A DNA stretch of 64,000 bases from Clitoria ternatea (lineage: Eukaryota > Streptophyta > Magnoliopsida > Fabales > Fabaceae). Every line of letters starts with the position of its first letter. The first letter of the stretch is position 1. Positions 24,035-36,470 of the stretch are shown here, one piece after another. The stretch spans positions 85,811,501-85,875,500 of the forward strand of contig CM075670.1 in assembly GCA_037962975.1 (NCBI GenBank), read 5' to 3'. The notes under the pieces were generated by a model. The model was not told where the DNA came from. It worked only from the letters and a program-made list of their open reading frames with translations, and searched no databases. The position numbers and the translations under genes were made by a program.

Positions 24035-24575
24035 TAGCGACGGTAGTGGACCGTCGCTGAATTATTAACACTAGCGACGGATTGTGTCGTTGCTACATCA
24101 CAACCACTAGCGACGGATCTTGTCGTGGCTAAACCCTAAACCAATAGCGACGGAATGATGTAGTCGCTGTATTGTTAACACTAGCGACGGATCATCTCGT
24201 CGCTACATGGATACCACTAGCGACGGATGTTGTCATCGCTGTATTGTTAAAAACAGCGACGGACCTAAGTGGTCGCTACATTAGTACCGATAGCGACGGG
24301 CCTGTGGTGGTCGCTGGTGGCTGCTAGTAGTGACGGGGTTTTGAGGTCGCTGTATGGCAACACTTAGCGACGGCTGGAGTTATTGGGGCAGAGACGATTT
24401 TAGCGACGGCCTTACGCCGTCAATATGGTAGCGACGGCATGTATGTGGTCGCTGCTGTGTTTTCGACGAGGGTTTTAGCGACGTCCTCTTTACCGTCTGA
24501 GATGCCGTTGCTAATGGTTTTAGCGACGGTCATTCCATGGATTAGCGACCAATTCCTTCCGTTGCTAACAGGTGT
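24035..24575. repeat. Right subterminal hairpin array of CACTA-1
   Basis: TAGCGACGG starts at 24035, 24072, 24108, 24145, 24182, 24218, 24254 (as cagcgacgg), 24291, 24328, 24365 and 24401. The steps are 36 or 37 bp throughout. In most units an inverted mate such as CGTCGCTA begins 16 bp after the motif start. Beyond 24401 the spacing becomes irregular up to the terminus. Confidence 0.92.
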
Positions 24576-26415
24576 TTTTTTAGTGGTGATTTATCCGGTC
24601 ACGATGATCGGGTGCAACATCTCACCAATCTGGTGGAAACCTTGCAGAAGACAGTCGCCAACCTATAGTAGGAGAATGTGGAACTTAGAGGCTAGAGGGG
24701 AGGTGAGTGCGAAGCCTCCAGTCGTAATACTGGGCAACTTACTCGTCAGAAAGTCGCTGGCCAAGCCTCGTACCAAACGGAGACAGCCAATCATGAGCCT
24801 GACCTACCATTCGCTGCACACCCTTGGACCGACTCAATTATGGAGGCTCCCATCCCCCTCAATTACAAACCCCCGTCGATCGAGAAGTATGACAGTAGAG
24901 GTGACCCCGAAGACCACCTCACCATATACACCAATACCATGTTGGTGATAGGGGCGTCTGATTCCCTCTTTTGTCAGACCTTTCCCACAACATTGACCAA
25001 GTCGGTGCTCCGCTGGTTCTCTCACCTTCCTCAGAAAAGCATTGCTAATTTTTTCGATCTGAGCAAAAAATTCCTTAGTTAGTTTTCCACCAGTAGGGCT
25101 GTTCAGCAAACGTCCCACAGCCTGGTAAAACTGCGCCAGCTCCTAAGGGAAACCCTAAAACACTACATGGCCCGTTTCTTTGAGCAAGCCATCCAAATCC
25201 AGGACCTCAGCCCAGAGGTAGCGTTGTACGTCATTTAAACTAGTTTATGTCCAGGGAAATTCACCGACTCCCTGACCAAGAAACCTCCACTGGATATGGA
25301 TGATTTTTGATCAAGAGCCTCTCGATATATTGTAGTCGATGAGCGCGAAGCCGATCAAACTAATCCCACCGACCAAGCCAATCATCGCCCTAAGCCAAGA
25401 AGAAGAAGTCCCAGAAAAAACTGAGAGAGACCTGCTGAGGCCTACACTGTGCCCATTTACATAAGCATTACACCATTAAAGGACCGCTGTGATCAGATTC
25501 TACATGAAGTTTATAATATAGGACTCCTTGCACTCCCACCCCCGGGAGAGGGTCCCAAAGGGTTGGACACATCTAAGTTCTATGAATTTCATAGGGCCTA
25601 TGGCCATAGGACTAAAAACTACTGATCCCTCCATAACCAAATAGAGCATCTGATCCCATAAGGACACCTAGCAAGATTTGTCGCCCGAAAAGATGAAGGA
25701 CCTCGAGAAGGATTCCCGAGGAGAGACAGGCAGCGGCCCGACCAAGTGGAGCTCGAGACTCGAAACCGATCACAGGCCCCCCGTTCCTGATCCCCAAGAC
25801 CTGTAGAAGAAAGAGGCGATGCACGATGAGTCATACATACCTCCCCAGGAGGTTTCTCGGGAGTCCGTACGCGTCAATCACACCAAACAGGACAGGTAAA
25901 TTTGTTGCAGGAACACTTGGACTTGACAATCATCACATTCGACAGGTCAAACTTTCCCAAAAGAGGATTGAATTGAGATAAGCCAATGGTGGTCACCATG
26001 GGGGTCAAAGATTTCGTGATAGAACAAGTACTTATAGACCAGGGGAGTTCTGCGGACATCCTGCACTGGAAAGCCTACCAAAAATAGGCCTCCCCGCCTG
26101 TTGATTGAACATGTATGATGGAGCTCTTCTTAGTTTTTCTGGTGATTTTGTGTAGGTCCTAGGATGCATCGACTTGAGGACAAATTTTGGAGTCAGAAAG
26201 GACAACCGCACAATTATGCTCAGGTTCCTAGTGGTGGATTTCTCCAGCTCTTACAACGCACTATTAGGACGACCCTCACTCAATGCCTTGGGTGCGGTTG
26301 TATCCACCATACATCTAACTATGAAGTTTTCGCTCGAGGATGGTAAAGTAGGAGTTGTCAAGGCAGATCTAGAGGTGGCACAAGAGTGTTACTATGAGAG
26401 CCTTTGCCTTAATGT

Positions 26416-26480
26416 CCGAGCGTGGAGTCAATCCCTCGGCAAATACGTTTGAAACTTGAAAATCTTTCAAGTACTAAAGT
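26416..26480. repeat. Left unit of a split 65-bp tandem repeat (Tat-like element)
   Basis: CCGAGCGTGGAGTCAATCCC through tcaagtactaaagt is one complete 65-bp unit. The matching units continue at 38520, on the far side of the Tekay-like insertion. Confidence 0.9.
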
Positions 26481-26481
26481 A

Positions 26482-29400
26482 TGACACCCTTGATTAACTA
26501 GGACAAATTCCTATACTAGGACGTCCCACTTAATTAAGGAGTCACTAAAAATAGGAATATTTTTTTTAAATGGTGATCATCAGCACAAGATTTAAAATAA
26601 ATACATAGATCGATTCTTTAAAACATAATTGTACTTCAGAGAGTACGGGGCTCCCGGGCTCCCAATAACTATTGCAAAATAATAACATAAATAAAACGTC
26701 GAGATTTATAATGATCTCGATACAGAAAGAAATATACACAATTGACACTTTCAAACTAGCATCCTTTACTGTAGGTAGTCCATGTCTTGTCCACGTTCAC
26801 CTTATCCTTCAACTGATGATCACGGGAAAGAAAATAAGCATAACAACAAGGGGTAAGTACAAAGCTCTCAACCCATAACACGTACATACAAGGGTGGCTC
26901 AAAGATTTAAAACTATAGAAGATTTACATACAGCATATCTTAGCATAGACATATAAAACTTTGCTTACACAAATATCAATAACAATCAGAGGGTTAGTCA
27001 TATAATGATGGCATGTTATGCATGTGTTAGATTCAATTACTGTAAGTCATAATTCATTACCAATATGCAATGGGGCCCAACTTCCACTCATCAATCTCAA
27101 CAATCATGTACTCAATCCGCCACCCTTATCTCCCCTGCCCAACTAGAGCGACCGGAGCTCTCCTCACTCTAGTTTTCACAATTGGGTATGGACTCACAGT
27201 CCAATTATCAAAATGGCCAATCATACATCACCATAGAACGGGTACTTCTGGTCATAGAAAATCCCCTCTCTTGTCGAAGTACACCAGTGTTTGCTACGGG
27301 CTGTCCGGTGACGGGCGTGAATCCGATGCCACTTGGAATTCCCGCCTCCAGTTATACTCCCTAGACTACCCTCAGGTATTAAGGCGTTGGTAGATTCTTT
27401 AGTGTACCCATCACTGTATGCTCTAGGAGATTATTCCAACATCCCTCCTTAACTCCAAATGCAAAATGCCATATGCTTATCTCAATTAGGGTGCCTCGAG
27501 TTCTAGATGGAACTTTACTCGTTTGGCATATTTGTCCTTAAAGTGTTCAAATAATCTAATAGTAAAGGTCTTTTCGCATAGTTGATATAAGGAATCAAAG
27601 GCTAATTATTACTCAAACCATTTTACAAAAAGTATCAAGAACATTTTCTAAACAAGACTTATAAGAAAACTTTCTAGTATTAAAAGATCCAATCCATTTA
27701 TAAATCTATGAAGATATTTAAATATAATACTTTTAATAAACCTTTTAAAGAACACAATTTCTTTAAATCATTTGGTTTCTTTGTAAAAAAAAGAAATATG
27801 AATTCAAAATTTAATATCACCTTTAAGAGAAAAATAAGGACAAAACATATTTTTCAATTCTAAAAGATATTTTAAGTATAATTCATTGATTAAATTTCTT
27901 AAATAGTAAGATTCTCTAACTTATTTTGTTCTTTTATTCAAAGTTATGATCTAAAGGTTAGATATACATTTTAAGAGAAATATAAGGTCAAAATATTTTT
28001 ATAATGATTTTTCAATTCTTTACCAATGCCGTTTCACCGTATTGACTTATGGCGAATGATCTAAATTGGTTTCGACTTTCTAAAAATTTTATAAAGCCTT
28101 GGTTAAAACATTTTATCATTACAAAACATTTCCCCTAGTCCTATATTGGAAATAAAAGAAATTCCCTTTTTCTAAATTAAGGATATAAAGTAGTTAGTTT
28201 TTACCGTTTTTCAAAACTTCGTTCTTGTCGTATTTTATTTAGAAAGTTCCCATTTGAGTGATTCCAAAGATAAAAGTGTTTAAATTTAAAAATAGCAATT
28301 AAATATAGTAAATTTAAAAATGAAATATGTCCAGAAAACAGTCCTTACACAAAAAGTTACTAATTGTCAAAATTTGTCGTTCTAACGTTCGTAAAAATGC
28401 GTTTTAAGGATAAATCGCGTGTCAAAATTTCTTCCTACCAATTTTTCTTCCTTGGGTATTTTTCTTATGCTCAAAATTCACTTCTAATACCACAAAATAT
28501 TCCTCCAAAACAGTTTTACCAATTTCCTCCGTTTGCCCACAAAAATGCGTTTTATACCGTTTCCAACGTTTTGTTCGCGCCTAAACTCGGGTCCATTTTT
28601 ATTCTTTTATCATTTACCATATTCATAACATTTTTATAATCACAAATAATATTCAAATACATCAAAATACAGCAGCACCAATTATCAAAAATATTTACCA
28701 AGAAATATTTTCTAAAACTCTTGTAATTTACTTTCTTAATGTCATAAACGTATTATTTAATTACTATAACAAAAAAATCACTTGTTCTTATTTTTAATAA
28801 AAATTCCAGAATTAAAGTTTTATATTAAAAATTATTTTTATCACATAAATCTCAAAGATCAAGCCATGTTACCAAATTCCAACCACAAAATTAATTTTTT
28901 CAAGTTTATACATTAGGATCTAAAATTTTAAAGTTGTTTACTAACCATTAAAATTTTTTCCAACAACAATATTAGTTCATTATTTATTATAAAATTCACT
29001 TTTAAAGATTTGATATTTTCTAAAAGATCACTAACACCATAAGCCACCAATCAAGCCAAACAATGTAAGATTCAACAAGTATCACATGCATAGAGTTATA
29101 ACAACCAAAAATCTGCAGTAATAAAAGCCACAAGCTAGTATCTTATCATTAAAATTGTAAAACTCAAAGAATTAATTAAATTTATGGTATAGCCATGATG
29201 CTCCTTAAAGATCTCATTTTTTTTAAGGATCTTCAAGATTAATCATAAGAATTTAAGATCTTTAAAGGAACATCAAGATATAAGTGCTAAGGAACACTTA
29301 TATCTCACCATGCATGAATTAATTTAAGGATCCTAAATAAGCAAAGTATTCCCCCTTACCACTAAAATTTCGTGCTCAAGAAAGGTTGGCAAGGACTCCA

Positions 29401-30882
29401 AAATTTGCTTCTTGACCACCATGGATTGCTTCATCAAGGAAGAAGGAAATGGATGCTAGAAAGGTGGTGGCTTTAACGTGAATATGTTGGAAAAATTCAA
29501 GGAGAAAGTATAGTGTTTAGAAGTGGTGTTGCTTGCATGAAGGCTAGAAAGGATGATGTGATGATTTAGGATGGATGATGATGGATGTATGAAAGTGTTT
29601 AGATGGGAGAGGACGTGAAAGAAAGGAGAAAAAAGCTGCTGGAATTTTTGCTAAGCTAGAAGAAGAAACAAAGCAAGAACAATGAAAGGATGAAATTTTA
29701 CATGCGGTTCCTTGGTGTCCAAGGGGTGCACGGCCAAGAGGTGAGTGGGGCAAGTGTCAGGCTTGTTTCATGCACTTGCTAGGTGCCCATTGCAGCTGGT
29801 AGTGAGGTGGTGAAGAGTTTTTCATGGCTGGGACAAGTGATGGAGCAATTTAATTGGTCCATGGTGCATGCAAGCTTAGGTGTCAAGTACAGGGCAACAT
29901 CTTGCTCATGGGTTTAAGTGGGCTTCTGGACCGATTTTGCAAATGGGATGAACATGAAAGTTTTAGAACTTTTTGTTCTAATTAAATTGATATAAATAAC
30001 AAAACAATCCATCAAGACTTGAGTGATATATTCCCCAAATACTAAAAGGGTGCAGGGTTGTGACAGGATTTTTGTCCCTGGCATAGATTAATTTTCTAGG
30101 CCAAATGGGTTGCGATTTGGGGTTTGAGTTCTTCATAAAAGTTATGGAGAATTGTGTTAAGAAAATTTTGGTGAAGGCCTCATTCAATACAATGGCCATA
30201 TGAGATAGTTATGTGGAAACTACTGCACCTAGTGCAAACTGTTGCTATTAAAACGTGAGTTGGTGTATTGTTTTAGTTTTTCGGATTTATGGGATGAGAA
30301 ATGGTCTTTATGGTCAACATAAAAGTTGTAGATAAATTCAATATAGAGGTTTTGGGATATGAAAAACTCAAATCCAATATCGGAAGAATAAATTATGCCT
30401 AAAATACATACAGATGCACATTTTGGCTTACCGGGTAACTTAAAATTAGCGTTTTTAAGCTTGGTTGTTTAGAATTTGGTATTAGGCTCTTCACAAAAGT
30501 TGTTAGGAATAACATGAGGGACGTTTTGGGAAAAAAATATTTGACTCAAGTCCCTTGAATAATTTCTGAGCCAAAACCGGGGAGTTACACAGTTTTATTT
30601 ATTTAAAATAAATACTTAGATATTTATATGAAATCTCCTAATGTTTTATTTTATAAATCTTTGTTATTAGAGTGTTTATTAAACAAATTTTTATTGTTAT
30701 CCTAATTATCTCAATTACTTACACAATTAAAACCAAAATCTCTGCCTCACACTCATAAAATCTTTTAAAATAGCACATATAAACAAGTCAGCCATAGCCC
30801 AAACATCAGTACACATAAAATTATCATAGACTATAGACAACTGGTCTCAATGACCTATCATACAAAAATAAGGGCTGTTACA
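26482..30882 (-). repeat. 3' LTR of the Tekay-like element (4401 bp)
   Basis: TGACACCCTTGATT at one edge and GGGCTGTTACA at the other. It is colinear with 34646-38519, with two blocks present only here: about 27210-27655 and 27990-29480. The site equivalent to the solo-LTR insertion in the partner LTR is empty here, at about 29735-29745 (ggccaagaggtgagtgg). No gene is recognised in it. Confidence 0.92.
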
Positions 30883-30898
30883 CTCTCCCCTCCTTTTA
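30883..30898 (-). other. Polypurine tract of the Tekay-like element
   Basis: On the minus strand this reads TAAAAGGAGGGGAGAG directly before the 3' LTR start TGTAACAGCCC. It primes plus-strand DNA synthesis in this class of element. Confidence 0.8.
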
Positions 30899-30929
30899 TA
30901 AATTTCATCCCAAAATTTCACCTAGTGCT

Positions 30930-33480
30930 AGCAAACAAATGAGGATAAAAAGTTTACATCTTTTCCTCAAGCTCCCACATAGCATCTTCTTGGTCGGTCT
31001 GACTTTAGATGACCTTTACCAAGGATACATCCTTCCTTCTTAGTTGCTTCAGGCGACTGTCCATAATCTTCACTGGTACAGCCTTATAGGTAAGGTTCTC
31101 TTTAAGATCAAGTTGGTTAGGTTTTAGGATATGATCAGAATATGGCATATATTTTCAGAGTTGAGAAACATGAAAAACATTATGAAGATTGGACAATTCA
31201 GGAGGTAGAGCGATGTGATAAGCACTCGGCCCAATTCTTTCAAGAATTTGGTATGGTCCTATATACTTAGGGTTTAACTTCTTCGTCTTCAAGGCTCTTC
31301 CCACTCCCATCACAGGAGTAACTCGTAGAAAAACATGGTCTCCTTTCTCAAACTCGAGAGATTTTTGACGCTTGTCATAGTAGCTCTTCTGACGTTCTTA
31401 AGAAGTATTTATCATTGCTTGAATTCCCTTAATTTGATATGTGGTCTTCTGGATGACCTCTGGCCCAATTACAGGCTTATCTTCTATCTCAAACCAACAC
31501 AAAGGCGTGCGACACTTTATTCCATACAGAGCTTCATACGGTGCCATCCTGATGCTAGTGTGATAACCATTATTGTAGGTGAATTCCACAAGCGGTAAAT
31601 ATTCTTGCTAACTTCCACCATGCTCAAGCATACACATCCTTAGAAGATCCTCAAGAGTTCTAATGGTATGCTCAGACTGACCATTGGTCTGGGGATGATA
31701 TGTTGAACTTAGCTTCAATCGGGTTCCTAATGCTTGCTGTAAGCTTTCCTAGAAACGTGAAGTGAAGCGAGGATCTCGATCAGACACAATGGCATATGAC
31801 ACTCCATGTAGGCTAACTATCTCTCTGATGTAGATCTGCGTGAGCTTCTCCAAAGAATATTTCACGTTGATTGGAATAAAGCGTGTAATCCTCGTGAGTC
31901 AATCCGCCATGTTCGCTTCTCCAGGATAAAGCTTGAAGTTATAGTCCTTAATAAACTCTATCCATCGCCGTTGCCTCATATTGAACTCCTTATGATTGAA
32001 GATGTACTTCAAACTTTGTGGTCGCTGAAGACTCCAAAATTTGTTCTGTACAAATAGTGCTTCCAAATATTTAAGGCGAAAACAACCGTGACTAACTCCA
32101 AATCGTGTGTCGGATAATTTACTTCATGGGGTCTCAACTGACGAGATGCGCAAGCCACTACTTTTCTCTCTTGCATCAGCACACATCCCAATCCTTGCCC
32201 TGACGCATCACAATATACTTTATATGATTTAGTAGGATCGGGCAAAATCAGAACTGGCGCGCTAGTCAGCTTCTATCTAAGCTCTAGGAAACTGCTTTCA
32301 CACTTGTCGCTCCACACAAAGGGTTGATCCTTGCAAGTCAACTTAGTCAAAGGGGAAGCTATCCGAGAGAAGTTCTCGATAAACCTATGATAATAGCCGG
32401 CGAGACCCAAGAAACTATAGATTTCTGTTACGTTTTTTGGTCTTTCCCATTGTAGCACTACCTCAATCTTGGCGGAATCTACTGCGATACCTTCTGCTGA
32501 AATAATATGACCCCAGAACTGCACCTCTCTCAGCCAAAACTCACACTTGGATAACTCCGCGTACAATTTCCTTGCACGTAACGTATTCTGAAAAGTCCTG
32601 AGATGTTTCTTTATGCTCTTCATCACTCTTGGAGTATACTAAAATATCGTTGATGCATACGACCACAAATTTGTTAAGATACGGGTGGAAGATATGATTC
32701 ATATAGTCCATGAAAATAGCAGGTGCGGTTATGACTCCAAAACGCATGATAAGATACTTGTAGTGACGGTAACGAGTTCAAAATGCCGTTTTAGGAACGT
32801 CTTCCTTCTTTACTCGAATCTGATGGTAGCCTGACCTCAAATCAATCTTAGAGAAAATGACTGCTCCTCATAGCTGGTCCATCAAATCATCAATGCGTGG
32901 AAGAGGATATCGATTCTTGATTGTGACCTTATTCAGCTAATGGTAGTCCATATACAGACGCATACTGTCATCCTTCTTCTTTACTAACAACACTGGAGCT
33001 TCCCACGGTGAGACGCTGGGTTGAATCATTTCTTTCTCCAGAAGTTCTTTGATCTTCTTCTTGAGTTCCTCCAATTCCTTTGGTGATATTTGGTACAAAG
33101 CGATGAATATCGGCCCAGTACTGGGTATAATATCGATACTAAACTAGATCTCTTTCTCGGGAGGTATTCCAGGTATATATTCTAGGAAAACTCCGGGAAT
33201 CTCTCAAATAACCTGAAGTTGCTCAGGCTCTAACTTCTTCTCACACTTAGTGATAGTAAAGACCATTAGCACTCGTGTTCCTGATTGGAACAGAATTACC
33301 TCTTGATTAACATAAATAGACTTGAATTCCCTAAGTTGAAAGTGCTTAGGTAACAGGATTCCATGGGATATAGACTTACGATGACAGTTAATCAGAATGA
33401 GATCAGTAGTAAGCCAATCTATTCTGATAATAATATTCAGATTAATCAAGGGTAAACAGATTAGGTCCACATGTTAGGAC
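30930..33480 (-). pseudogene. Tekay-like pol: protease end, RT, RNase H, integrase, chromodomain-like tail
   Basis: In minus-strand order: MDLICLPL...IDWL (protease end, about 33470-33400); RT with SPWEAPVLLVKKKD near 32975, FSKIDLRSGYHQI near 32850 and MRFGVITAPAIF from 32747. At the YxDD site it reads CINDILVYS, so the first catalytic Asp is Asn. Next come RNase H (YCDASGQGLGCVLMQ, 32245-32009) and the SLKYIFNHKEFNMRQRRW connection. Integrase has IVSDRDPRFTSRF and GQSEHTIRTLEDLL, retaining one Asp and the Glu. VEFTYNNGYHTSIRMAPYEA and a tail with VPVKIMD...LRRKDVSLVKV follow. The integrase zinc finger and first Asp are deleted near 31900-31930. Several stops are present. It is clearly defective. 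Confidence 0.9.
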
Positions 33481-33501
33481 CTCTCATAAATGGTGATAGG
33501 G

Positions 33502-33506
<5 letters not shown>

Positions 33507-33538
<32 letters not shown>
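33507..33538. repeat. (TA)n microsatellite in Tekay-like internal region
   Basis: Pure TA dinucleotide run between the gag remnant and the protease end. Confidence 0.95.
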
Positions 33539-33540
<2 letters not shown>

Positions 33541-33599
33541 ACAAAAGAACAAATAACGATACTAGCATCAATAACAACAATCATTTTTCTAGATAGGTG

Positions 33600-34627
33600 A
33601 GTCAAAGGTAAGTTTAGATGTTTCACACAATTCTCAGATATAAATGAATGGCTCTAGAACCATACAATACATCTAAAAGCACTTCACCCATAAAGCGTGT
33701 ACCTTGCACCGGGTCATTCTCTTGTGCAACTTCAGCTCTAATCATGGTGAAGACTCTAGCGTTGCCTCTATCCCAGCATTTCTTGGTCCTTGTTGGGCAT
33801 TACCACCGCTTTGACGATTTAAGTTCGCTACTCGAGGATTATTAACTAAGGCGCTAGCAGCTGGTCCTCCATTTCCATGACCTGTAGAATGTCTAATTGG
33901 GCCCTCAATCTCTCTCTTTGGAAAATTCAATTTTTTCTCAGGGCAGGCGAAACTCTTGTGTCTAGTCTTTCTACAGATAAAATAGGTTAAGGTTTTCCTA
34001 GGGCAATCCCTAGCGTAGTGAGGTTCTCCACAGTCATAGCATTTTATAGAGGCATTATTGCTTTGGGTCCTTATGACTCTGCTAGGTCCACTGGTATTCG
34101 GTCGGGGATAAGGCTTCCTAATCTGGAGTCTCTCAGTGGTCGCTTGTTAGATGTGTGTCTTTTTGGCCCATAACTAGAAGTCCCTTTTGATTTTTGCATA
34201 GACGTATGCTCGTGGGTACAACATTGATTCACTACAGTAGTGACCTGAGTGATTTATTGATAGTAGATCACCTGACTAATGTCCTGGCGCAATCCTCCCT
34301 TAGGTTGTGTAGGGTTATTCTCTTGGAAGTTAATGGGTCCTCGGTCGTGCCTCGACAGAATTTAGGGAGCATCAGTCTCTTGACGTTCCCAAGCTTCTAC
34401 CCTTCTATCCAGCAGAGCATTCAACATTGCATTGTTTTGATGTACCATGATAACTGAAGGAAAGAGGTAACTTTAATAGAAAATCTATGAGTCTTCCTGC
34501 TTTGGGAGGCTCCACGCATACAAGCAAGCAATCAATTTCTACTACGCGAGTACTAACGTCTTGCAAACAACTCTTTTGAGTACGAGGGAACCTTGGCGAT
34601 CAACACCCCAAGCTTAAAGAATTGACC
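33600..34627 (-). pseudogene. Tekay-like gag remnant with CCHC zinc knuckle
   Basis: The minus strand gives CYDCGEPHYARDCPRK at about 34055-34005, a CX2CX4HX4C knuckle that would bind RNA. A second cysteine-containing stretch and a Gly/Asn-rich segment follow down to about 33742. Toward the start, LNALLDRRVEAWERQE is readable near 34400. The central Retrotrans_gag domain is missing and stops are frequent, so gag is internally deleted. The (TA)n run at 33507-33538 separates this remnant from pol. Confidence 0.75.
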
Positions 34628-34644
34628 ATGCTCTAATATCACTA
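34628..34644 (-). other. Decayed primer-binding site of the Tekay-like element
   Basis: The minus strand reads TGATATTAGAGCATGG just inside the 5' LTR, two or three changes from the TGGTATCAGAGC type complementary to initiator tRNA-Met. Confidence 0.7.
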
Positions 34645-36157
34645 ATGGGACACCCTCGATTAACTAGGACAAATTCCCACACTGGGACATCCTACTTAAT
34701 TAACGAGTCACTAAAAATAGGAATATTTTTTTAAAATGGTGATCATCAGCATAAGATTTAAAATAAATACATAAATCAATTCTTTAAAACATAATTGTAC
34801 TTAAGAGAGTACGGGGCTCACAGGCTCCCAATAACTATTGCAAAATAACAACATAAATAAAACATCGAGATTTACAACGATCTCGATACAGACAGAAATA
34901 TACACAATCGCCGCTTTCAAACTAACGTCCTTTACTGTAGGTAGTCCAAGTCCTGCCCACGTTCACCTTATCCTTCAACTAATGATCATGGGAAAGAAAA
35001 TAATACATAACAACAAAAGGGGTGAGTACAAAGCTCTCAACCCATAACACATACATACAAGGGTGGCTCAAAAATTTAAAACTATAGAAGATTTACATAT
35101 AGCATATCTTAGTATAGACATATAAAACTTTGCATACACAAATATCAATAACAATCAGAGGGTTAGTCATATAATGATGGCATGTTATGCATGTGTTAGA
35201 TTCAATTACTGTAAGTCATAATTCATTACCAATATGCAATGGGGCCCAACTTCCACTCATCAATCTCAACAATCATGTACTCAATCCGCCACCCTTATCT
35301 CCCCTGCCCAACTAAAGCGATCGGAGCTCTCTTCACTCTGGTTTTCACAATTGGGTATGGACTCACAGTCCAATCATCAAGACTTATAAGAAAACTTTCT
35401 AGTATTAAAAGATCTAATATATTTATAAATCTATGAAGATATTTAAATAAAATACTTTTAATAAACTTTTTAAAGAACATAATTTCTTTAAATCATTTGG
35501 TTTCTTTGTAAAGAAAAAGAAATATGAATTTAAAATTTAATATCACCTTTAGGATAAAAATAAGGACAAAACATATTTTTCAATTCTAAAAGATATGTTA
35601 AGTATAATTCATTGATTAAATTTCTTAAAGAGTAAGATTCTCTAACTTATTTTGTTCTTTTATTCAAAGGTATAATCTAAAGGTTAGATATACATTTTAA
35701 GAGAAATATAAGGACAAAATGCTTGCTGTTGGAAAAATTCAAGGAGAAAGTATAGTGTTTAGAAGTGATGTTGCTTGCATGAAGGCTAGAAAGAATGGTG
35801 TGATGATTTAGGATGAATGATAATGGATGTATGATAGTGTTTAGATGGGAGATGACATGAAAAAAAAGGAGAAAAGAGCTGCTGGAATTTTTGCTAAGTT
35901 AGAAGAAGAAACAAAGCAAGAATAATGAAAGGATGAAATTTTACATGTGGTTCCTTGGTGTCCAAGGGGTGCATGGCCAAGAGGTTGTATTTTTATGTTG
36001 AAACAGATTTTGATAATGACAAACAAAGTGTTCAAGAAATGAAGCAATACATAAATTTGAATGATATACAAGAAAATTGATGATTAGGATCAAGAACTAT
36101 GCAAAATACTATCAAAAAGGACCAAAAACGAAATTAATTTGAAGAGGAACAACTCCA

Positions 36158-36470
36158 GGAAACGATTCATGAAGCCCGGAATTGATTCATATGCTTTTGA
36201 ACACCTAGGAATCGATTCACAAGGCCTAGGAATCAATTCATATGCATTAAATCACCCAGGAATCGATTCAACACATCAAGGAATCAATTCATGCACTCTT
36301 TGGAAGCTAGGAATCGATTCATTAGTCAAAGGAATCGATTCACATGTAATTCTACACCCAGGAATCGATTCATATCATCAGGAATCGATTCATGCTTGCC
36401 TGGGAATCAATTCCTCACTCGAGGAATCAATGTTGTTTTTATCACAAAAATCAACTGAATGAATCAATTC
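36158..36470. repeat. Phased array of GGAATCGATTCA palindromes
   Basis: GGAATCGATTC or near-copies start at 36158, 36178, 36208, 36229, 36259, 36280, 36310, 36331, 36361, 36381, 36403 and 36423, with an outlier near 36461. From 36178 to 36361 the steps alternate exactly 30, 21, 30, 21, 30, 21, 30, a 51-bp double unit. A long frame across it reads a recurring GIDS peptide because 30 and 21 are multiples of three. I do not take it as a gene. Confidence 0.92.

Larger units (their letters stand above)
18365..24588 (+). mobile_element. CACTA-1: CACTA/EnSpm element (6224 bp), TNP2-less, inside the Tat-like gag
   Basis: The ends are CACAACTAAAAAAACCC and, inverted, CACCACTAAAAAAACACC, with a 3-bp target duplication ATT (18362-18364 and 24589-24591). 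CACTA termini and 3-bp duplications are standard for this superfamily. Subterminal arrays of GCGACGG-type motifs lie at both ends. Inside are a C+T-rich stretch, a MITE-like insert and one multi-exon Transposase_24-like gene. No TNP2-type catalytic transposase is recognisable, so it is probably non-autonomous. The second base of the left CACTA triplet region is altered (CACAA for CACTA), and the right end reads CACCA. Confidence 0.9.
18313..26415 (+). pseudogene. Tat-like gag-protease gene, split by CACTA-1
   Basis: Starts ATG at 18313 (MVNMQNTRREEG...), is cut at 18361-18364 by CACTA-1 and resumes at 24592 with a coiled-coil-like stretch (RVQHLTNLVETLQKTVANL). The Retrotrans_gag core spans about 24840-25250 and includes YDSRGDPEDHL, VLRWFSHLP and MARFFEQAIQIQDLSPE. 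A basic and proline-rich linker follows. A retropepsin-like segment has VLIDQGSSADIL at about 26028-26063 and YNALLGRPSLNALGAVVST at about 26249-26305. Several stops interrupt it, for example after KKFLS near 25082. No RT follows; the frame runs into the 65-bp tandem repeat at 26416. These are known marks of Tat-type gag and protease. It is not translatable in this copy. Confidence 0.85.

Noticed and set aside
28364..28639. 91-codon frame in the Tekay 3' LTR
   Set aside because: No domain; it lies in a non-coding LTR and falls in the block deleted from the partner LTR.
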